Positions 33,339 to 41,921 of a stretch of DNA of 64,000 nucleotides are shown piece after piece. The number at the start of each line of letters is the position of its first letter. Position 1 is the first letter of the stretch. The DNA is from Nocardioides daedukensis (lineage in GTDB: Bacteria > Actinomycetota > Actinomycetes > Propionibacteriales > Nocardioidaceae), in the NCBI RefSeq assembly GCF_013408415.1, contig NZ_JACCAA010000001.1, forward strand, positions 1,488,001 to 1,552,000. The letters run 5' to 3'. Both the position numbers and the translations under genes were made by a program. Under the pieces are notes generated by a model. The model made no database searches, was not told where the DNA came from, and worked only from the letters and a program-made list of their open reading frames with translations.

Positions 33339-34468
33339 CCGACAGGCACGTCCTTGTGCCAGGACTCGGTGACATATTTCGTCTTCCAGCCCATCCCGAC
33401 ATAGAGCTGGTCGGCCCCGGTCGAGGAGTCGGCATCCACCTCGAGGCCGACCCGGTCCCGGTCGCGGGCGGCAGCGTCCGCGATGATCGTCCTGAGCAGC
33501 CCGGTGGCCACACCGCGGCCACGGGCCGACTCGAGCACACCGAGGTAGGAGACATAGGACCCGTCCGGGCCGGTCGAGGACTCGGACACCGTGCCGACGA
33601 GCACGCCGGCCGCCTCGGGGGCACCCTCGCCGTCGACGATCTCGGCGATCCACCAGTGGTCCCAGCGGTGGCCGGGGTCCTCGCGGAGCCGGTGCACGAA
33701 CTCCTGGAAGGTCTCCTCGGAGGAGTTGAAGTGGTCGGTGAAGGAGCTCTCCAGCACGTCGTGGACCGCGCGCAGGTCATCGATGTCGGGGAGGCCATCG
33801 CCCTCGCGACGAACCTGGCGGAATACCACGCCCTTGCGCTCCCAGTGCTCCGGGTCGGGGACCAGTGACGCCTCGTCAGCGGTGACCGGGCGGCTCATCT
33901 GCCACCAGGTGCGGACCCGGTTGAAGCCGGCGTCCTCGAGCATCTTGTGCTGGCGCTCGTCGTCGGCGAAGGCGCCGGTGTCGATCTGCTGGGTCTTCAG
34001 GCCCCTGGCGGCGCCGACCTCGCAGGCCTGCGCCTCGGCCCAGGCGAACATCACCTGCGAGCAGCGCTCGGCGGCGGCCTCGGAGAGGTCGCGCTCGATG
34101 ATGTGGACATAGAGCATCCGGTTCACCGAGCGGTCGTGCACCGAGGCCCACGCACGGATCCGGTTGTTGCGGTCGCGGACCACCAGGTTCTCGCGCATCT
34201 TCAGCCCGTGCTCGGAGACCTCCACGAGCACGTCGTCCTGCGAGGCACCTGCCCAGCCGCGCCCGGCGTCCTCGTGGGCCCGCAGCAGCTCGGTCAGACG
34301 CCTGACGTCCATGATCGATCCGGGGTCCGGGGCGCTTGCCGTCCAACCGACCGGGAGCCCGGGGTCATCGGGCAGCACAACGCCGGGATCGCTCTCGAAA
34401 CGGTTGTCGTCGTAGGGCAGGAGCACCTCTTCAGGCGTCCCCTCTGTCGGCTGGTTCTCAGGCGTCAT
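33335..34468 (-). CDS. Two-domain GNAT acetyltransferase
   Basis: A 377-residue protein with tandem GNAT folds. The N-terminal domain (about 40-200) is degenerate. The C-terminal domain (about 215-377) has the acetyl-CoA loop in SYLGVLESARGRGVATGLLR (R-x-x-G-x-A type) and ends GADQLYVGMGWKTKYV, the usual beta-bulge region. This arrangement is shared with mycothiol synthase (MshD)-like proteins, though the sequence is not close enough by eye to call MshD. The substrate is unknown. A TAATGG box 6 nt upstream of the ATG could be a leaderless -10. It is convergent with metX. Confidence 0.82.
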   Translation of the reverse strand: MTPENQPTEGTPEEVLLPYDDNRFESDPGVVLPDDPGLPVGWTASAPDPGSIMDVRRLTELLRAHEDAGRGWAGASQDDVLVEVSEHGLKMRENLVVRDRNNRIRAWASVHDRSVNRMLYVHIIERDLSEAAAERCSQVMFAWAEAQACEVGAARGLKTQQIDTGAFADDERQHKMLEDAGFNRVRTWWQMSRPVTADEASLVPDPEHWERKGVVFRQVRREGDGLPDIDDLRAVHDVLESSFTDHFNSSEETFQEFVHRLREDPGHRWDHWWIAEIVDGEGAPEAAGVLVGTVSESSTGPDGSYVSYLGVLESARGRGVATGLLRTIIADAAARDRDRVGLEVDADSSTGADQLYVGMGWKTKYVTESWHKDVPVG

Positions 34469-34541
34469 CGGGCGCCATTATTCCGTACGTCGCCCCGACC
34501 CGCCCGGGTCGGGCCGAACCGCGGCCACATGGAGCAGCGAC

Positions 34542-36197
34542 TCAGATGCCCAGGCGGGTCGCGACCTGGTCGCCGCCACAGGCACGAATGACACCCGGAT
34601 CACCGACCACGACGAGCAGGTCCGTGGCGCGCGACATCCCGACGTACAGCCGCTCGCGCGAGCGATCGCGGGCCCGGTCCTCGTTGACGCAGAGCACCAC
34701 CACGCGACGCTCGAGCCCCTTGCAGCCCAGGACGTGGCCGTAGAAGACGTCGTCGGTGTCCCACCAGGTCTCCCAATAGCCGTCCTGGGTGTGGTGGGTG
34801 GTCCGCTCGACCTGGACCGGGTGCCGCTTGCCGGTGGTCAGCAGCGCGACGTGCTCGGGGCGCCAGTTCTCCTCGAGCAAGCCCTCGATCGCGTCGTCGG
34901 CCGCCGCCAGGGCGTCCTCGGGGTTGGCGGCGATGAAGCGGACAGCCGGGCCGTCGCCGCCGCGTGAATACATCCTCGACGGGGCGAGCGGCCCGAAGGC
35001 CTCGTGGATCTGCTTGGTGTTGCGCAGGTTGTGGTCGAGCACGAGTGGCACCAGGGGCACCGGCGGGCGCCCGAATCGCGCGAAGATCCGCTGGTTCTCG
35101 TCCGAGTAGACATAGAGCCCGCCCTCCTCGTCGTCGCGCAGCGCCTTCATCACCGGCGACCACCACGAGTCCGCGAAGTCCTGCGCCTCGTCGACGATGA
35201 TCGCGTCATACTTCTCGCGCTCCCCCAGCCCTGCGGCCAGGTCGTCCATCAGTGCGGGCAGCTCGTCCTCCCAGAAGGCCCCGTTGATCCGGTCGCCGTC
35301 GGGCGCGCCCCACTGCTTGCCGAAGTCGTGGAAGGTGCCGACGAACGCCGGGCGGTGCTTGCGGTGCCACGTCGCCACCTCGCGCCGGAGCCAGGAGGCG
35401 AGGCCGAGTGAGTAGCAGAGCACCGCCACCCGCTGCGGTGCGCGGCCCTGGCTGCCCCGGGTCAGCTCGCGAGCCTGGGCCAGTGCGAGCACGGTCTTGC
35501 CGGAGCCCGCTCCCCCACGCACCTCGACGCGGCGCAGCAGCCTGGTCACCTGCAGGATCATCAGCTGGTCCTGGGTCAGTCGCTCCGCCTCGGCCGCACG
35601 TGCCTCGCTCTCCGCGTTGACGTCGTACGACGTGTGCTTGCGGCCCTGCAGGATCGTGACGATCTCCTCGACGTCGTCGTGCGTGGGCGGCACCTTGCCC
35701 TGCTGCAGACCCCAGGTGTGCTCGCGCAGCCGGGCGGCGAGCGTGTCCATCTCGGTGCGGTCGTGCAGTGCCCAGCGCGGCAGTTCGGGCAACGAGAAGT
35801 CGTCCTCGAACTCCGAGTGCGGGAAGACCACCCCGTGTCCCCAGGCAACGTGGTTGCGGTTTCCCCAGCGGCCGTCGCGGGCGACGTAGCCGCGGATCGC
35901 ATATTTCGTGGTGCGGACCTGCTCCACCGGGTCGATGCGGACCTCGCGACCACCGCGGGTCTGCTTCCACCCGTCGTCGTCGAACCACACCGAGCCGCCC
36001 TTGACCTCGAGCACCGCGATCCCGATGTCGGGCATCAGCACCACGAGGTCGGCCTCATGGTCCTTCTTCTCGTCGGTGAGACGCAGGTTGGCGATCACGA
36101 CATCGTCGTCACCCAGTCCATCGCGCAGCGCCTCGAAGACCTCACGCTCCGCACCGTTGACAAAGCGGGGTTCCTCGGGAAACGTCCGGGCTGGCAT
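34542..36197 (-). CDS. NERD-domain DNA helicase, UvrD/Rep-like
   Basis: A 551-residue fusion of a nuclease-related domain and a superfamily-1 helicase core. The NERD part spans about residues 10-130, with HEAD at 47-50 and EVKGG at 64-68 forming the PD-(D/E)xK-like active site. The helicase has Walker A GGAGSGKT at 228-235, Walker B VDEAQDF at 336-342, a DHNLRNTKQI motif and the C-terminal RLYVGMSRATDLLVVVG (motif VI). It probably acts in DNA repair or processing of foreign DNA. The ATG is preceded 6 nt upstream by TAGCGT, which suggests a leaderless transcript starting inside the stop codon of the neighbouring lipoprotein gene. Confidence 0.92.
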   Translation of the reverse strand: MPARTFPEEPRFVNGAEREVFEALRDGLGDDDVVIANLRLTDEKKDHEADLVVLMPDIGIAVLEVKGGSVWFDDDGWKQTRGGREVRIDPVEQVRTTKYAIRGYVARDGRWGNRNHVAWGHGVVFPHSEFEDDFSLPELPRWALHDRTEMDTLAARLREHTWGLQQGKVPPTHDDVEEIVTILQGRKHTSYDVNAESEARAAEAERLTQDQLMILQVTRLLRRVEVRGGAGSGKTVLALAQARELTRGSQGRAPQRVAVLCYSLGLASWLRREVATWHRKHRPAFVGTFHDFGKQWGAPDGDRINGAFWEDELPALMDDLAAGLGEREKYDAIIVDEAQDFADSWWSPVMKALRDDEEGGLYVYSDENQRIFARFGRPPVPLVPLVLDHNLRNTKQIHEAFGPLAPSRMYSRGGDGPAVRFIAANPEDALAAADDAIEGLLEENWRPEHVALLTTGKRHPVQVERTTHHTQDGYWETWWDTDDVFYGHVLGCKGLERRVVVLCVNEDRARDRSRERLYVGMSRATDLLVVVGDPGVIRACGGDQVATRLGI

Positions 36198-36203
36198 ACC
36201 CGC

Positions 36204-36209
36204 ACGCTA
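36204..36209 (-). promoter_or_regulatory. TAGCGT leaderless-type -10 box for the NERD-helicase gene
   Basis: On the minus strand TAGCGT, then GCGGGT, then the ATG at 36197. The TAG is also the stop codon of the upstream lipoprotein gene. There is no Shine-Dalgarno. Confidence 0.45.
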
Positions 36210-36776
36210 GTCGAGCTCGGAGGCCTTCACGGCCACAATCGCGACAGTCGTGACTGCGGCGAAGCACTGCTTGTCCGGCTTGGCCGGCAGCCCGACGGGG
36301 TTGATGGTGACGCCGTTCTCCTTGTTGACCGTCACGCCGGTCGGCTCGTCGCAGCCGAGGGCGACCACGGTGCCGAGCAGCACCTCGTCGTCGGCGAGCT
36401 TGGCTCCGGAGACCGCGTCGGCGACCTGCTGGCCGATGGTGCGCCCCTTGAACTGGGCGGTGAAGTCGGCGACGGCCTGGTCGGAGTCGAGGATGACCGG
36501 AATCTGGGCGACCTCGCCTCCGGCGGCGGTCTCGGAGATCAGGGCCACCTCGGTGAAGTCGACCTCGGGACCGATCGACTCGCTCGGATAGACCAAGTCG
36601 CTGGGCTCCGGGGAGCGCGGTGACTCCTCGGTGCCCTCGCTCTCGCCGGCAGAGCCGGAGTCGTCCGGGGATTGCGAGCTCTGTTCCTTCGCGTCGTTCT
36701 CCTCGCCGTCGTCGGAGCAGCCGAGGAGGGTGAGGGCGAGGATGCTGGCCAGGAGGGGTCCGAGAAGTCGCTTCAT
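36207..36776 (-). CDS. Secreted lipoprotein of unknown function
   Basis: A 189-residue protein with a lipoprotein signal peptide: MKRLLGPLLASILALTLLGC, lipobox LTLLGC with Cys at residue 20. A Ser/Glu/Asp/Pro-rich linker of about 40 residues follows, and then a small beta-rich domain (VDFTEVALISETAAGGEVAQ to the end) with two Cys (GCDEPTG and KQCFAAV) that could form a disulfide. It should be anchored to the outside of the membrane. I do not recognise the domain. It lies immediately upstream of the NERD-helicase gene, whose promoter box overlaps its stop. Confidence 0.8.
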   Translation of the reverse strand: MKRLLGPLLASILALTLLGCSDDGEENDAKEQSSQSPDDSGSAGESEGTEESPRSPEPSDLVYPSESIGPEVDFTEVALISETAAGGEVAQIPVILDSDQAVADFTAQFKGRTIGQQVADAVSGAKLADDEVLLGTVVALGCDEPTGVTVNKENGVTINPVGLPAKPDKQCFAAVTTVAIVAVKASELD

Positions 36777-36837
36777 GAGGACTATGACGATAGCCAGCGC
36801 GGCTCGGTTCCCGAAAGCCCTCGCCCGGGGCGGTGGA

Positions 36838-37182
36838 TCAGAAGACGAACGGGATACCGATCAGGGTCGGGACCAGGCCGAGCAGCAGCCACGGGCTCAG
36901 CGGGTGTCGCTGGTGGATGGCCATCCCGGCCGCCACGGCGAGCATGCCGAAGATCGTCGCGATGACCATCAGCCCGACCTGGGCGTCGGTGTGCCCCTCG
37001 CCGATCGCCATCGCGCCGAGAATCAGCCCCACCTGCATGTGAACGATGGTGGTGACGGCGAGCACCGACATCACCCACTTCTGCACGTTGCCCAGGGATC
37101 GGTCCCCGGTGGAGACCGCGCGCTGGGGGTTGTTCGGGTCCATCAGGTGACGCGGCCGCTTCACTGCCTTCTGCTCGGACAT
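36838..37182 (-). CDS. Small membrane protein, three helices
   Basis: A 114-residue protein. A basic cytoplasmic N-terminus of about 30 residues (KRPRHLMDPNNPQRAV) precedes three hydrophobic segments: VMSVLAVTTIVHMQVGLILG, VGLMVIATIFGMLAVAAGMA and WLLLGLVPTLIGIPFVF. It resembles the short uncharacterised DUF2530-like membrane proteins of actinobacteria, a tentative match. The gene is divergent from the HD-domain gene and in the same direction as the lipoprotein gene. Confidence 0.72.
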   Translation of the reverse strand: MSEQKAVKRPRHLMDPNNPQRAVSTGDRSLGNVQKWVMSVLAVTTIVHMQVGLILGAMAIGEGHTDAQVGLMVIATIFGMLAVAAGMAIHQRHPLSPWLLLGLVPTLIGIPFVF

Positions 37183-37270
37183 GCCCCCATTGTCCCACCT
37201 GATCCGGTGCCGTGCGGGCGAGGTCCTTGCCGCTGGGTGACTTCTCGGTCACACCCGGCACGATGGAGGC

Positions 37271-37954
37271 ATGCTGCACTGGCCACTCCCCGGCGGACAC
37301 GACCTTCGCGACCGGCTGCTGTCCGCGTGGTCGACCGGTCGTGGCTATCACGACGTCCAGCACCTGGCCGAGGTGCTCGCCCGGCTCGACGAGCTGGGCG
37401 CGGGCGACAACGTCGAGGTGGTGCTGGCCGCCTGGTTCCACGACGCCGTGCATGACACCGCCGGCGACACTGCCGCGGACAACGAGGAGCGCTCGGCCCG
37501 GATGGCCGCGGACGAGCTGTCTGCGCTGTCCGCGCAACATGGGGCGGACGTCGATGTCGACCTCGACGTTGACATCGACGAGGTCGTCCGCCTGGTCCGG
37601 CTCACCGAGCACCATCGACCCGAGCCCGGCGACAGCAACGGCGAGCTGCTCTCCGATGCGGACCTGGCCATCCTCGCCGCCGGTCCGGTGCGCTACGCCG
37701 AATACGTCGCCGGCGTGCGAGCGGAGTACGCCGACATCCGCGACGCAGACTTCGCCCGGGGCCGGCTCGCGATCCTGCGTGACCTCGCCGCGAAACCGGC
37801 CCTCTTCCACACCGCGCATGCGCGCGAGCACTGGGAGGCCGCGGCCCGGGCCAACCTGGCCGCGGAGATCAAGAGCCTGTCGAACGACCCTGCTGTGGGG
37901 ACTCCCGGCGATCCTGGCGACGACCCTTCCGGCGGCGCAGGCCCGCAGCCGTGA
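37271..37954 (+). CDS. HD-domain metal-dependent phosphohydrolase-like protein
   Basis: A 227-residue protein. The motifs GRGYHDVQHLAEVLARLD and LAAWFHDAVHD supply the H...HD metal-binding pattern of small HD hydrolases (YpgQ/predicted metal-dependent HD superfamily). A later TEHHRP and LSDADLAILAAG continue the domain. The substrate, perhaps a nucleotide, is unknown. Translation starts at ATG 37271, with GGAGG 1 nt away and CACGAT 6 nt before, so a leaderless start is also possible. The last 86 nt overlap the convergent DUF4031 gene; the overlapping tail is Gly/Pro/Asp-rich and probably disordered. Confidence 0.85.
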   Translation: MLHWPLPGGHDLRDRLLSAWSTGRGYHDVQHLAEVLARLDELGAGDNVEVVLAAWFHDAVHDTAGDTAADNEERSARMAADELSALSAQHGADVDVDLDVDIDEVVRLVRLTEHHRPEPGDSNGELLSDADLAILAAGPVRYAEYVAGVRAEYADIRDADFARGRLAILRDLAAKPALFHTAHAREHWEAAARANLAAEIKSLSNDPAVGTPGDPGDDPSGGAGPQP

Positions 37955-38177
37955 GTCGACGTACCAGCTCCCGGCTGCGCACCGGCTCCGCTCCGGCCGC
38001 CACCGCGGCGTCATAGTGCTCGGCCGGGATGTCGTAGTGGTCGCCGTCGAAGCCCCGCGCCGGCACGCCCAGGGCCGAGGCGAAGGCGTGCAGCTCCTCG
38101 AACGACTCGTCCGAGGCGAGGTGCGACCACAGTCGTCCCCGCCAGGGAACGTTGGGTGGATCGAGCATCAGGGCCAT
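37869..38177 (-). CDS. DUF4031-like small protein
   Basis: A 102-residue protein beginning MALMLDPPNVPWRGRLWSHL, the highly conserved opening of DUF4031 proteins, and continuing with SFEELHAFASALGVPARGFD and HYDIPAEHYDAAVAAGAEPV. The function of the family is unknown to me. Start at ATG 38177, with TAAGAT 7 nt before it and no ribosome site. The 3' 86 nt overlap the HD-domain gene in the opposite direction. Confidence 0.85.
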   Translation of the reverse strand: MALMLDPPNVPWRGRLWSHLASDESFEELHAFASALGVPARGFDGDHYDIPAEHYDAAVAAGAEPVRSRELVRRLTAAGLRRRKGRRQDRRESPQQGRSTGS

Positions 38178-38184
38178 GCGGTGC

Positions 38185-38190
38185 ATCTTA
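38185..38190 (-). promoter_or_regulatory. TAAGAT leaderless-type -10 box for the DUF4031 gene
   Basis: On the minus strand TAAGAT is followed by 7 nt and the ATG at 38177, with no Shine-Dalgarno in between. Confidence 0.45.
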
Positions 38191-38262
38191 GATTCCGGGG
38201 ACCAGGTGGCGGCCCAACCACAGTGTGGACATGATGTAGCCAGCCGACTGGAAGGTTCATCG

Positions 38263-39429
38263 ATGCACCTGAAGCTGTCCCCGGAGGACGCCGCGTTCCG
38301 CGAAGAGCTCCGCACCTACTTCACCACCGAGATCCCGCAGGAGATCCGCGACGCGGTTGCGCAGCGACGTGAGCTCACCAAGGAGCAGATCGTCACCGCA
38401 CACAAGATCCTGAACAAGGGCGGCTACGCCGTCCCGCACTGGCCCACCGAATGGGGCGGTCGCGGCTGGACCGACCTCCAGCGCCACATCTGGCACGAGG
38501 AGCTCCAGCGCGCCAACGTGCCGCTCCCGCTGGTCTTCAACTCCTCGATGGTCGGCCCGGTGATCGCCGCCTTCGGCTCGCAGGAGCAGAAGGAGAAGTT
38601 CCTGCCCGCCACCGCGAACCTCGACATCTGGTGGTCGCAGGGGTTCTCGGAGCCCGACGCCGGCTCCGACCTTGCTTCGCTGCGCACCACGGCGGAGTAC
38701 GTCGAGGACGAGTCCGGCGCACGCTTCGTCGTGAACGGCCAGAAGACCTGGACCACGTTGGGACAATATGGCGACTGGATCTTCTGCCTGGTCCGCACCG
38801 ACCCCGACGTGAAGAAGCAGGCCGGCATCTCCTTCCTGCTCATCGACATGACCACCCCCGGCGTCACCGTCCGCCCGATCGAGCTGATCGACGGCGGCCA
38901 CGAGGTCAACGAGGTCTGGTTCGAGGACGTGCAGGTCCCTGCCGAGAACCTCGTCGGCGAGCTCAACCGGGGCTGGGACTACGCCAAGTTCCTGCTCGGC
39001 AACGAGCGCGTCGGCGTCGCCCCGGTCGGCGCCACCAAGCGGGTGCTGGCCAGCGCCAAGGAGTGGGCCGGTGACCTGGTCGCCGAGGACCCGTTCCTCG
39101 CCGCGCGCTTCGTGGAGCTGGAGAACGAGCTGCTCGCCCTGGAGCTCACCGCCCTGCGGGTGTCGGCCAACTCCGCGGATGGCAAGCCGCACCCGGCCTC
39201 CTCGGTGCTCAAGCTCAAGGGCACCGAGCTCCAGCAGGCCGTCAGCGAGCTGGTCGTCGACATTGCCGGACCGGGTGCGATCGCGTCCGGGGCCGGCGAG
39301 GGCAGCGACCTCGAACATTGGCAGGCCCGTTCGACACCGGCCTACCTCAACCTGCGCAAGGCATCGATCTATGGCGGATCCAACGAGGTCCAGCGCCAGA
39401 TCATCGCCCGCACGATCCTGGGACTGTGA
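38263..39429 (+). CDS. Acyl-CoA dehydrogenase, first of a pair
   Basis: A 388-residue FAD flavoenzyme oxidising an acyl-CoA at C2-C3. WWSQGFSEPDAGSDLASL is the signature 1 region and VVNGQKTWTTLGQYGDW the beta-domain core. YLNLRKASIYGGSNEVQRQI stands in the place where short/medium-chain enzymes have their catalytic Glu (YEGT), here YGGS, as in FadE-type enzymes that place the base elsewhere or work as heteromers. Start ATG 38263 with GGAAGG upstream. The next gene, 9 nt later, is a second, divergent acyl-CoA dehydrogenase, so the pair probably forms a mixed complex like the actinobacterial steroid-side-chain enzymes; that last point is inference. Confidence 0.92.
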   Translation: MHLKLSPEDAAFREELRTYFTTEIPQEIRDAVAQRRELTKEQIVTAHKILNKGGYAVPHWPTEWGGRGWTDLQRHIWHEELQRANVPLPLVFNSSMVGPVIAAFGSQEQKEKFLPATANLDIWWSQGFSEPDAGSDLASLRTTAEYVEDESGARFVVNGQKTWTTLGQYGDWIFCLVRTDPDVKKQAGISFLLIDMTTPGVTVRPIELIDGGHEVNEVWFEDVQVPAENLVGELNRGWDYAKFLLGNERVGVAPVGATKRVLASAKEWAGDLVAEDPFLAARFVELENELLALELTALRVSANSADGKPHPASSVLKLKGTELQQAVSELVVDIAGPGAIASGAGEGSDLEHWQARSTPAYLNLRKASIYGGSNEVQRQIIARTILGL

Positions 39430-39438
39430 GGAGACGAC

Positions 39439-40575
39439 ATGGACTTCACCTATGACGACGAGCAGCAGGCGCTCCGCGACGCGGTCCGTGGGCTGATCGG
39501 CAAGAAGTACTCAGACTTCGAGACCCGCCGCCAGACCGTGGCTGCGGACCCCGGGTTCGACGAGACCACCTGGTCGCGCCTGGCTGAGCTCGGTGCCCTC
39601 GGGCTGCCGTTCAGCGAGGATGACGGCGGCGCCGGGGCAGGCCCGATCGAGGTCGCGATCGTGGCCCAGGAGCTGGGCCGGGTGATCGCACCGGAGCCCT
39701 ACCTCACCTCGGTGGTGCTGGCCGGCGGACTGGTCGCCGACGCAGGTTCGGACACCCAGCGCGCCGAGATCCTCGGTGCGCTCTCTGCCGGGGAGTCGAT
39801 CCTGGCCTTCGCCCACGACGAGCCCGGCTCCCGCTGGGCTCCGACCGCGTCGAAGGTCACCGCCTCAGGCTCCGGCGACGCGTGGACCCTCACCGGCGTC
39901 AAGGAGCCGGTCCTGGCCGGCGCCCGCGCCGACACGCTGATCGTCTCCGCGGCCCTGCCCGAGGGCGGCACCGGCCTGTTCGTGGTTGATCCCGCGAACA
40001 CCGACCGCACCGGCTATCCGACCAACGACGGCGGCCGTGCGGCCCGGATCGGGTTCAACGGCACCGCCGCCGTTCCGCTCGGCGTCGGCGGGGACGCCAC
40101 GTCGGTGATCGCGACCGGGCTCGACCGCGCACGCATCATCGCGGCCAACCAGGCCGTCGGCGCGATGGAGGTCTCGTTGCACGCGACCGCGTCCTACCTG
40201 ACCAGCCGCAAGCAGTTCGGGGTCACGCTGAACACGTTCCAGGCACTCAACTTCCGTGCCGCGGACATGTACATCTCCCTCGAGCTGACCCGCAGCATCG
40301 TGGACTGGGCGACGATGGTGCTGGTCGAGGGCACCAGCGAAGAGATCGCGGATGCGGCCTCGCGGGCGGCACTCCAGACCAGCCGGGCCTCGCGCCACAT
40401 CGGCCAGGAGGCGATCCAGCTGCACGGCGGCATCGGGATGACGGCCGAATACTCCATCGGCTCCTACACCAGCCACCTGACCGCACTGGACCACCTGTTC
40501 GGCGACGGCAACCACCACCTGCGGGTGCTGGCGGGGAAGGTCGGCGACCACGCGGACGTCGACCCACTGGGTTGA
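39439..40575 (+). CDS. Acyl-CoA dehydrogenase, second of a pair
   Basis: A 378-residue acyl-CoA dehydrogenase-family protein. Conserved pieces include LGALGLPFSEDDGGAGAGPI, TSRKQFGVTLNTFQALNFRA and GQEAIQLHGGIGMTAEYSIG. Some substrate- and FAD-loop sequence is less typical than in its neighbour, and the protein ends LDHLFGDGNHHLRVLAGKVG without the usual GGSNE tail. This division of motifs between neighbours is what heteromeric FadE pairs show. The ATG has GAGGAGAC upstream and follows the first gene by 9 nt, so they are one operon. Confidence 0.9.
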   Translation: MDFTYDDEQQALRDAVRGLIGKKYSDFETRRQTVAADPGFDETTWSRLAELGALGLPFSEDDGGAGAGPIEVAIVAQELGRVIAPEPYLTSVVLAGGLVADAGSDTQRAEILGALSAGESILAFAHDEPGSRWAPTASKVTASGSGDAWTLTGVKEPVLAGARADTLIVSAALPEGGTGLFVVDPANTDRTGYPTNDGGRAARIGFNGTAAVPLGVGGDATSVIATGLDRARIIAANQAVGAMEVSLHATASYLTSRKQFGVTLNTFQALNFRAADMYISLELTRSIVDWATMVLVEGTSEEIADAASRAALQTSRASRHIGQEAIQLHGGIGMTAEYSIGSYTSHLTALDHLFGDGNHHLRVLAGKVGDHADVDPLG

Positions 40576-40619
40576 TCCGTCGGGGTGAACCTGTCGGCCA
40601 CGTCTCACCCGTGACACGT

Positions 40620-40647
40620 TTGCGCAGCCCCACCGGGGGGCCACAAT
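40620..40647 (+). promoter_or_regulatory. Promoter of the O-antigen-ligase-like gene
   Basis: TTGCGC (40620-40625) and CACAAT (40642-40647) are spaced by 16 bp. The ATG at 40655 is 7 nt after the -10 box, which implies a leaderless transcript. This favours 40655 over the in-frame ATG at 40646, which would fall inside the -10 box. Confidence 0.5.
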
Positions 40648-40654
40648 GAACGCC

Positions 40655-41911
40655 ATGGCTACCTCGGTGGGGAAATCGCGCGCGACCCGATTGACCGCGA
40701 CCTACCTCACCGACCGCCCCTGGCTGTGGGTCGCCGCGGTGATCGGGCTGGGAGTCGTCCTCGAGTCGGTGCTGCGGGTGACCCGGTTCGCCCTTCCGGT
40801 TGCCCCTGCCTTCGTGGCGTTCGGGTTGATCGCACTGGTCCTCGCCGGGGTCCGTCCCCGGCACGTGCGCACTCCGGTCGACCTCGCGATCGGTGCCAGC
40901 GTCCTGGCCGGGATCATCGCCTTCGTCATCAACAGCCACGGCGGGCGCCGGCTGATTGCGTGCGTGATCATGGCCGGCGTCTTCTGGCTCCTGATCGGGG
41001 TGCAGCGGGCGTGGCGCAACGGTCGGATGGCCTTGGCGCTGACTGCCGCGCTCGCCGTCACGATCACCGCCGGCTATGCGGTGATCCAAGCCGTGTTCAG
41101 CATCGAGACCGGATATTGCCGGGCCAAGGTGGCCGGCGGCGCCGACGGCTGCTGGCGCGAGGACACCGCCATCCGGGTGATCGGCACGTCCTCGAACCCG
41201 AACCTGCTGGCGCCGGTGCTGGTGCTGCTGATCCCGATCGGTTGTGTCGCGCTGCGGATGACCTTCGGGAAGAAGTGGGGCCGGATCCTCTCCGCCTCCC
41301 TGGGCGTGCTGGGCGCGAGCGCACTCATGCTTACCCTGTCCCGCGGCGGAGCGGTGAGCATGGTCGTGCTCCTGGTCGCGGCACTCGCCCTGCGCAACCC
41401 GTCGCGACGTACCCTCGTCGGCACCGGGCTGGCTGTCGCGGCCGGCATCATCGTCGCCCTGGGCGCCCTGCTCGCGAAGTTCTCGCTCGGGCCGCGCAGC
41501 GACGTCTATCGCGAGTCCCTCGAGGTCTGGTGGGAGAACCCGTGGGGCGTCGGACTGGGCCGGTCCGGGCCCTTCATCGACCAACGCATCGAGGGCGACC
41601 AGCGGTTCTACCACTCGCACAACCTCTGGCTGACCTGGCTGGTGGAGACTGGGTTCATCGGACTCTTCGCTGCCCTGTGGCTCACCGTCGCCGTCACCGT
41701 GGCCGTCGTCCGGGGAGCTCGCCGGCACGACGCCATGATCGTCGCCGCCGGTTCCGGCCTGGCCGGCTTCGGCGTGATCAGCCTCTTCGACAACCCGTCC
41801 TTCAACGCCTACGTCTCGATGGCGATGTGGACCGTGGTGGCGATCGCGGTGAGTGTCCAGCACGAGAAGAGACCCAGACAGGCCTCGGGCCCCACCGAGG
41901 CCACCCCCTAG
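40655..41911 (+). CDS. O-antigen ligase-like membrane protein
   Basis: A 418-residue polytopic membrane protein with about ten helices and the Wzy_C-type loop NPWGVGLGRSGPFIDQR followed by YHSHNLWLTWLVETGFIGLF, the hallmark of O-antigen ligase/polymerase proteins. It would act on the outer face of the membrane on lipid-linked glycans. It stands alone between the acyl-CoA dehydrogenases and pta, more than 10 kb from the nearest glycosyltransferase gene, so its partner pathway is unknown. I start it at ATG 40655 because of the promoter geometry; an ATG 9 nt earlier is possible. Its TAG stop lies in the -10 box of pta. Confidence 0.85.
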   Translation: MATSVGKSRATRLTATYLTDRPWLWVAAVIGLGVVLESVLRVTRFALPVAPAFVAFGLIALVLAGVRPRHVRTPVDLAIGASVLAGIIAFVINSHGGRRLIACVIMAGVFWLLIGVQRAWRNGRMALALTAALAVTITAGYAVIQAVFSIETGYCRAKVAGGADGCWREDTAIRVIGTSSNPNLLAPVLVLLIPIGCVALRMTFGKKWGRILSASLGVLGASALMLTLSRGGAVSMVVLLVAALALRNPSRRTLVGTGLAVAAGIIVALGALLAKFSLGPRSDVYRESLEVWWENPWGVGLGRSGPFIDQRIEGDQRFYHSHNLWLTWLVETGFIGLFAALWLTVAVTVAVVRGARRHDAMIVAAGSGLAGFGVISLFDNPSFNAYVSMAMWTVVAIAVSVQHEKRPRQASGPTEATP

Positions 41912-41914
41912 GCT
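41909..41914 (+). promoter_or_regulatory. TAGGCT leaderless-type -10 box for pta
   Basis: TAGGCT, whose TAG is the stop of the upstream gene, ends 7 nt before the pta ATG, and there is no ribosome site. Confidence 0.45.
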
Positions 41915-41921
41915 CTGGGAC

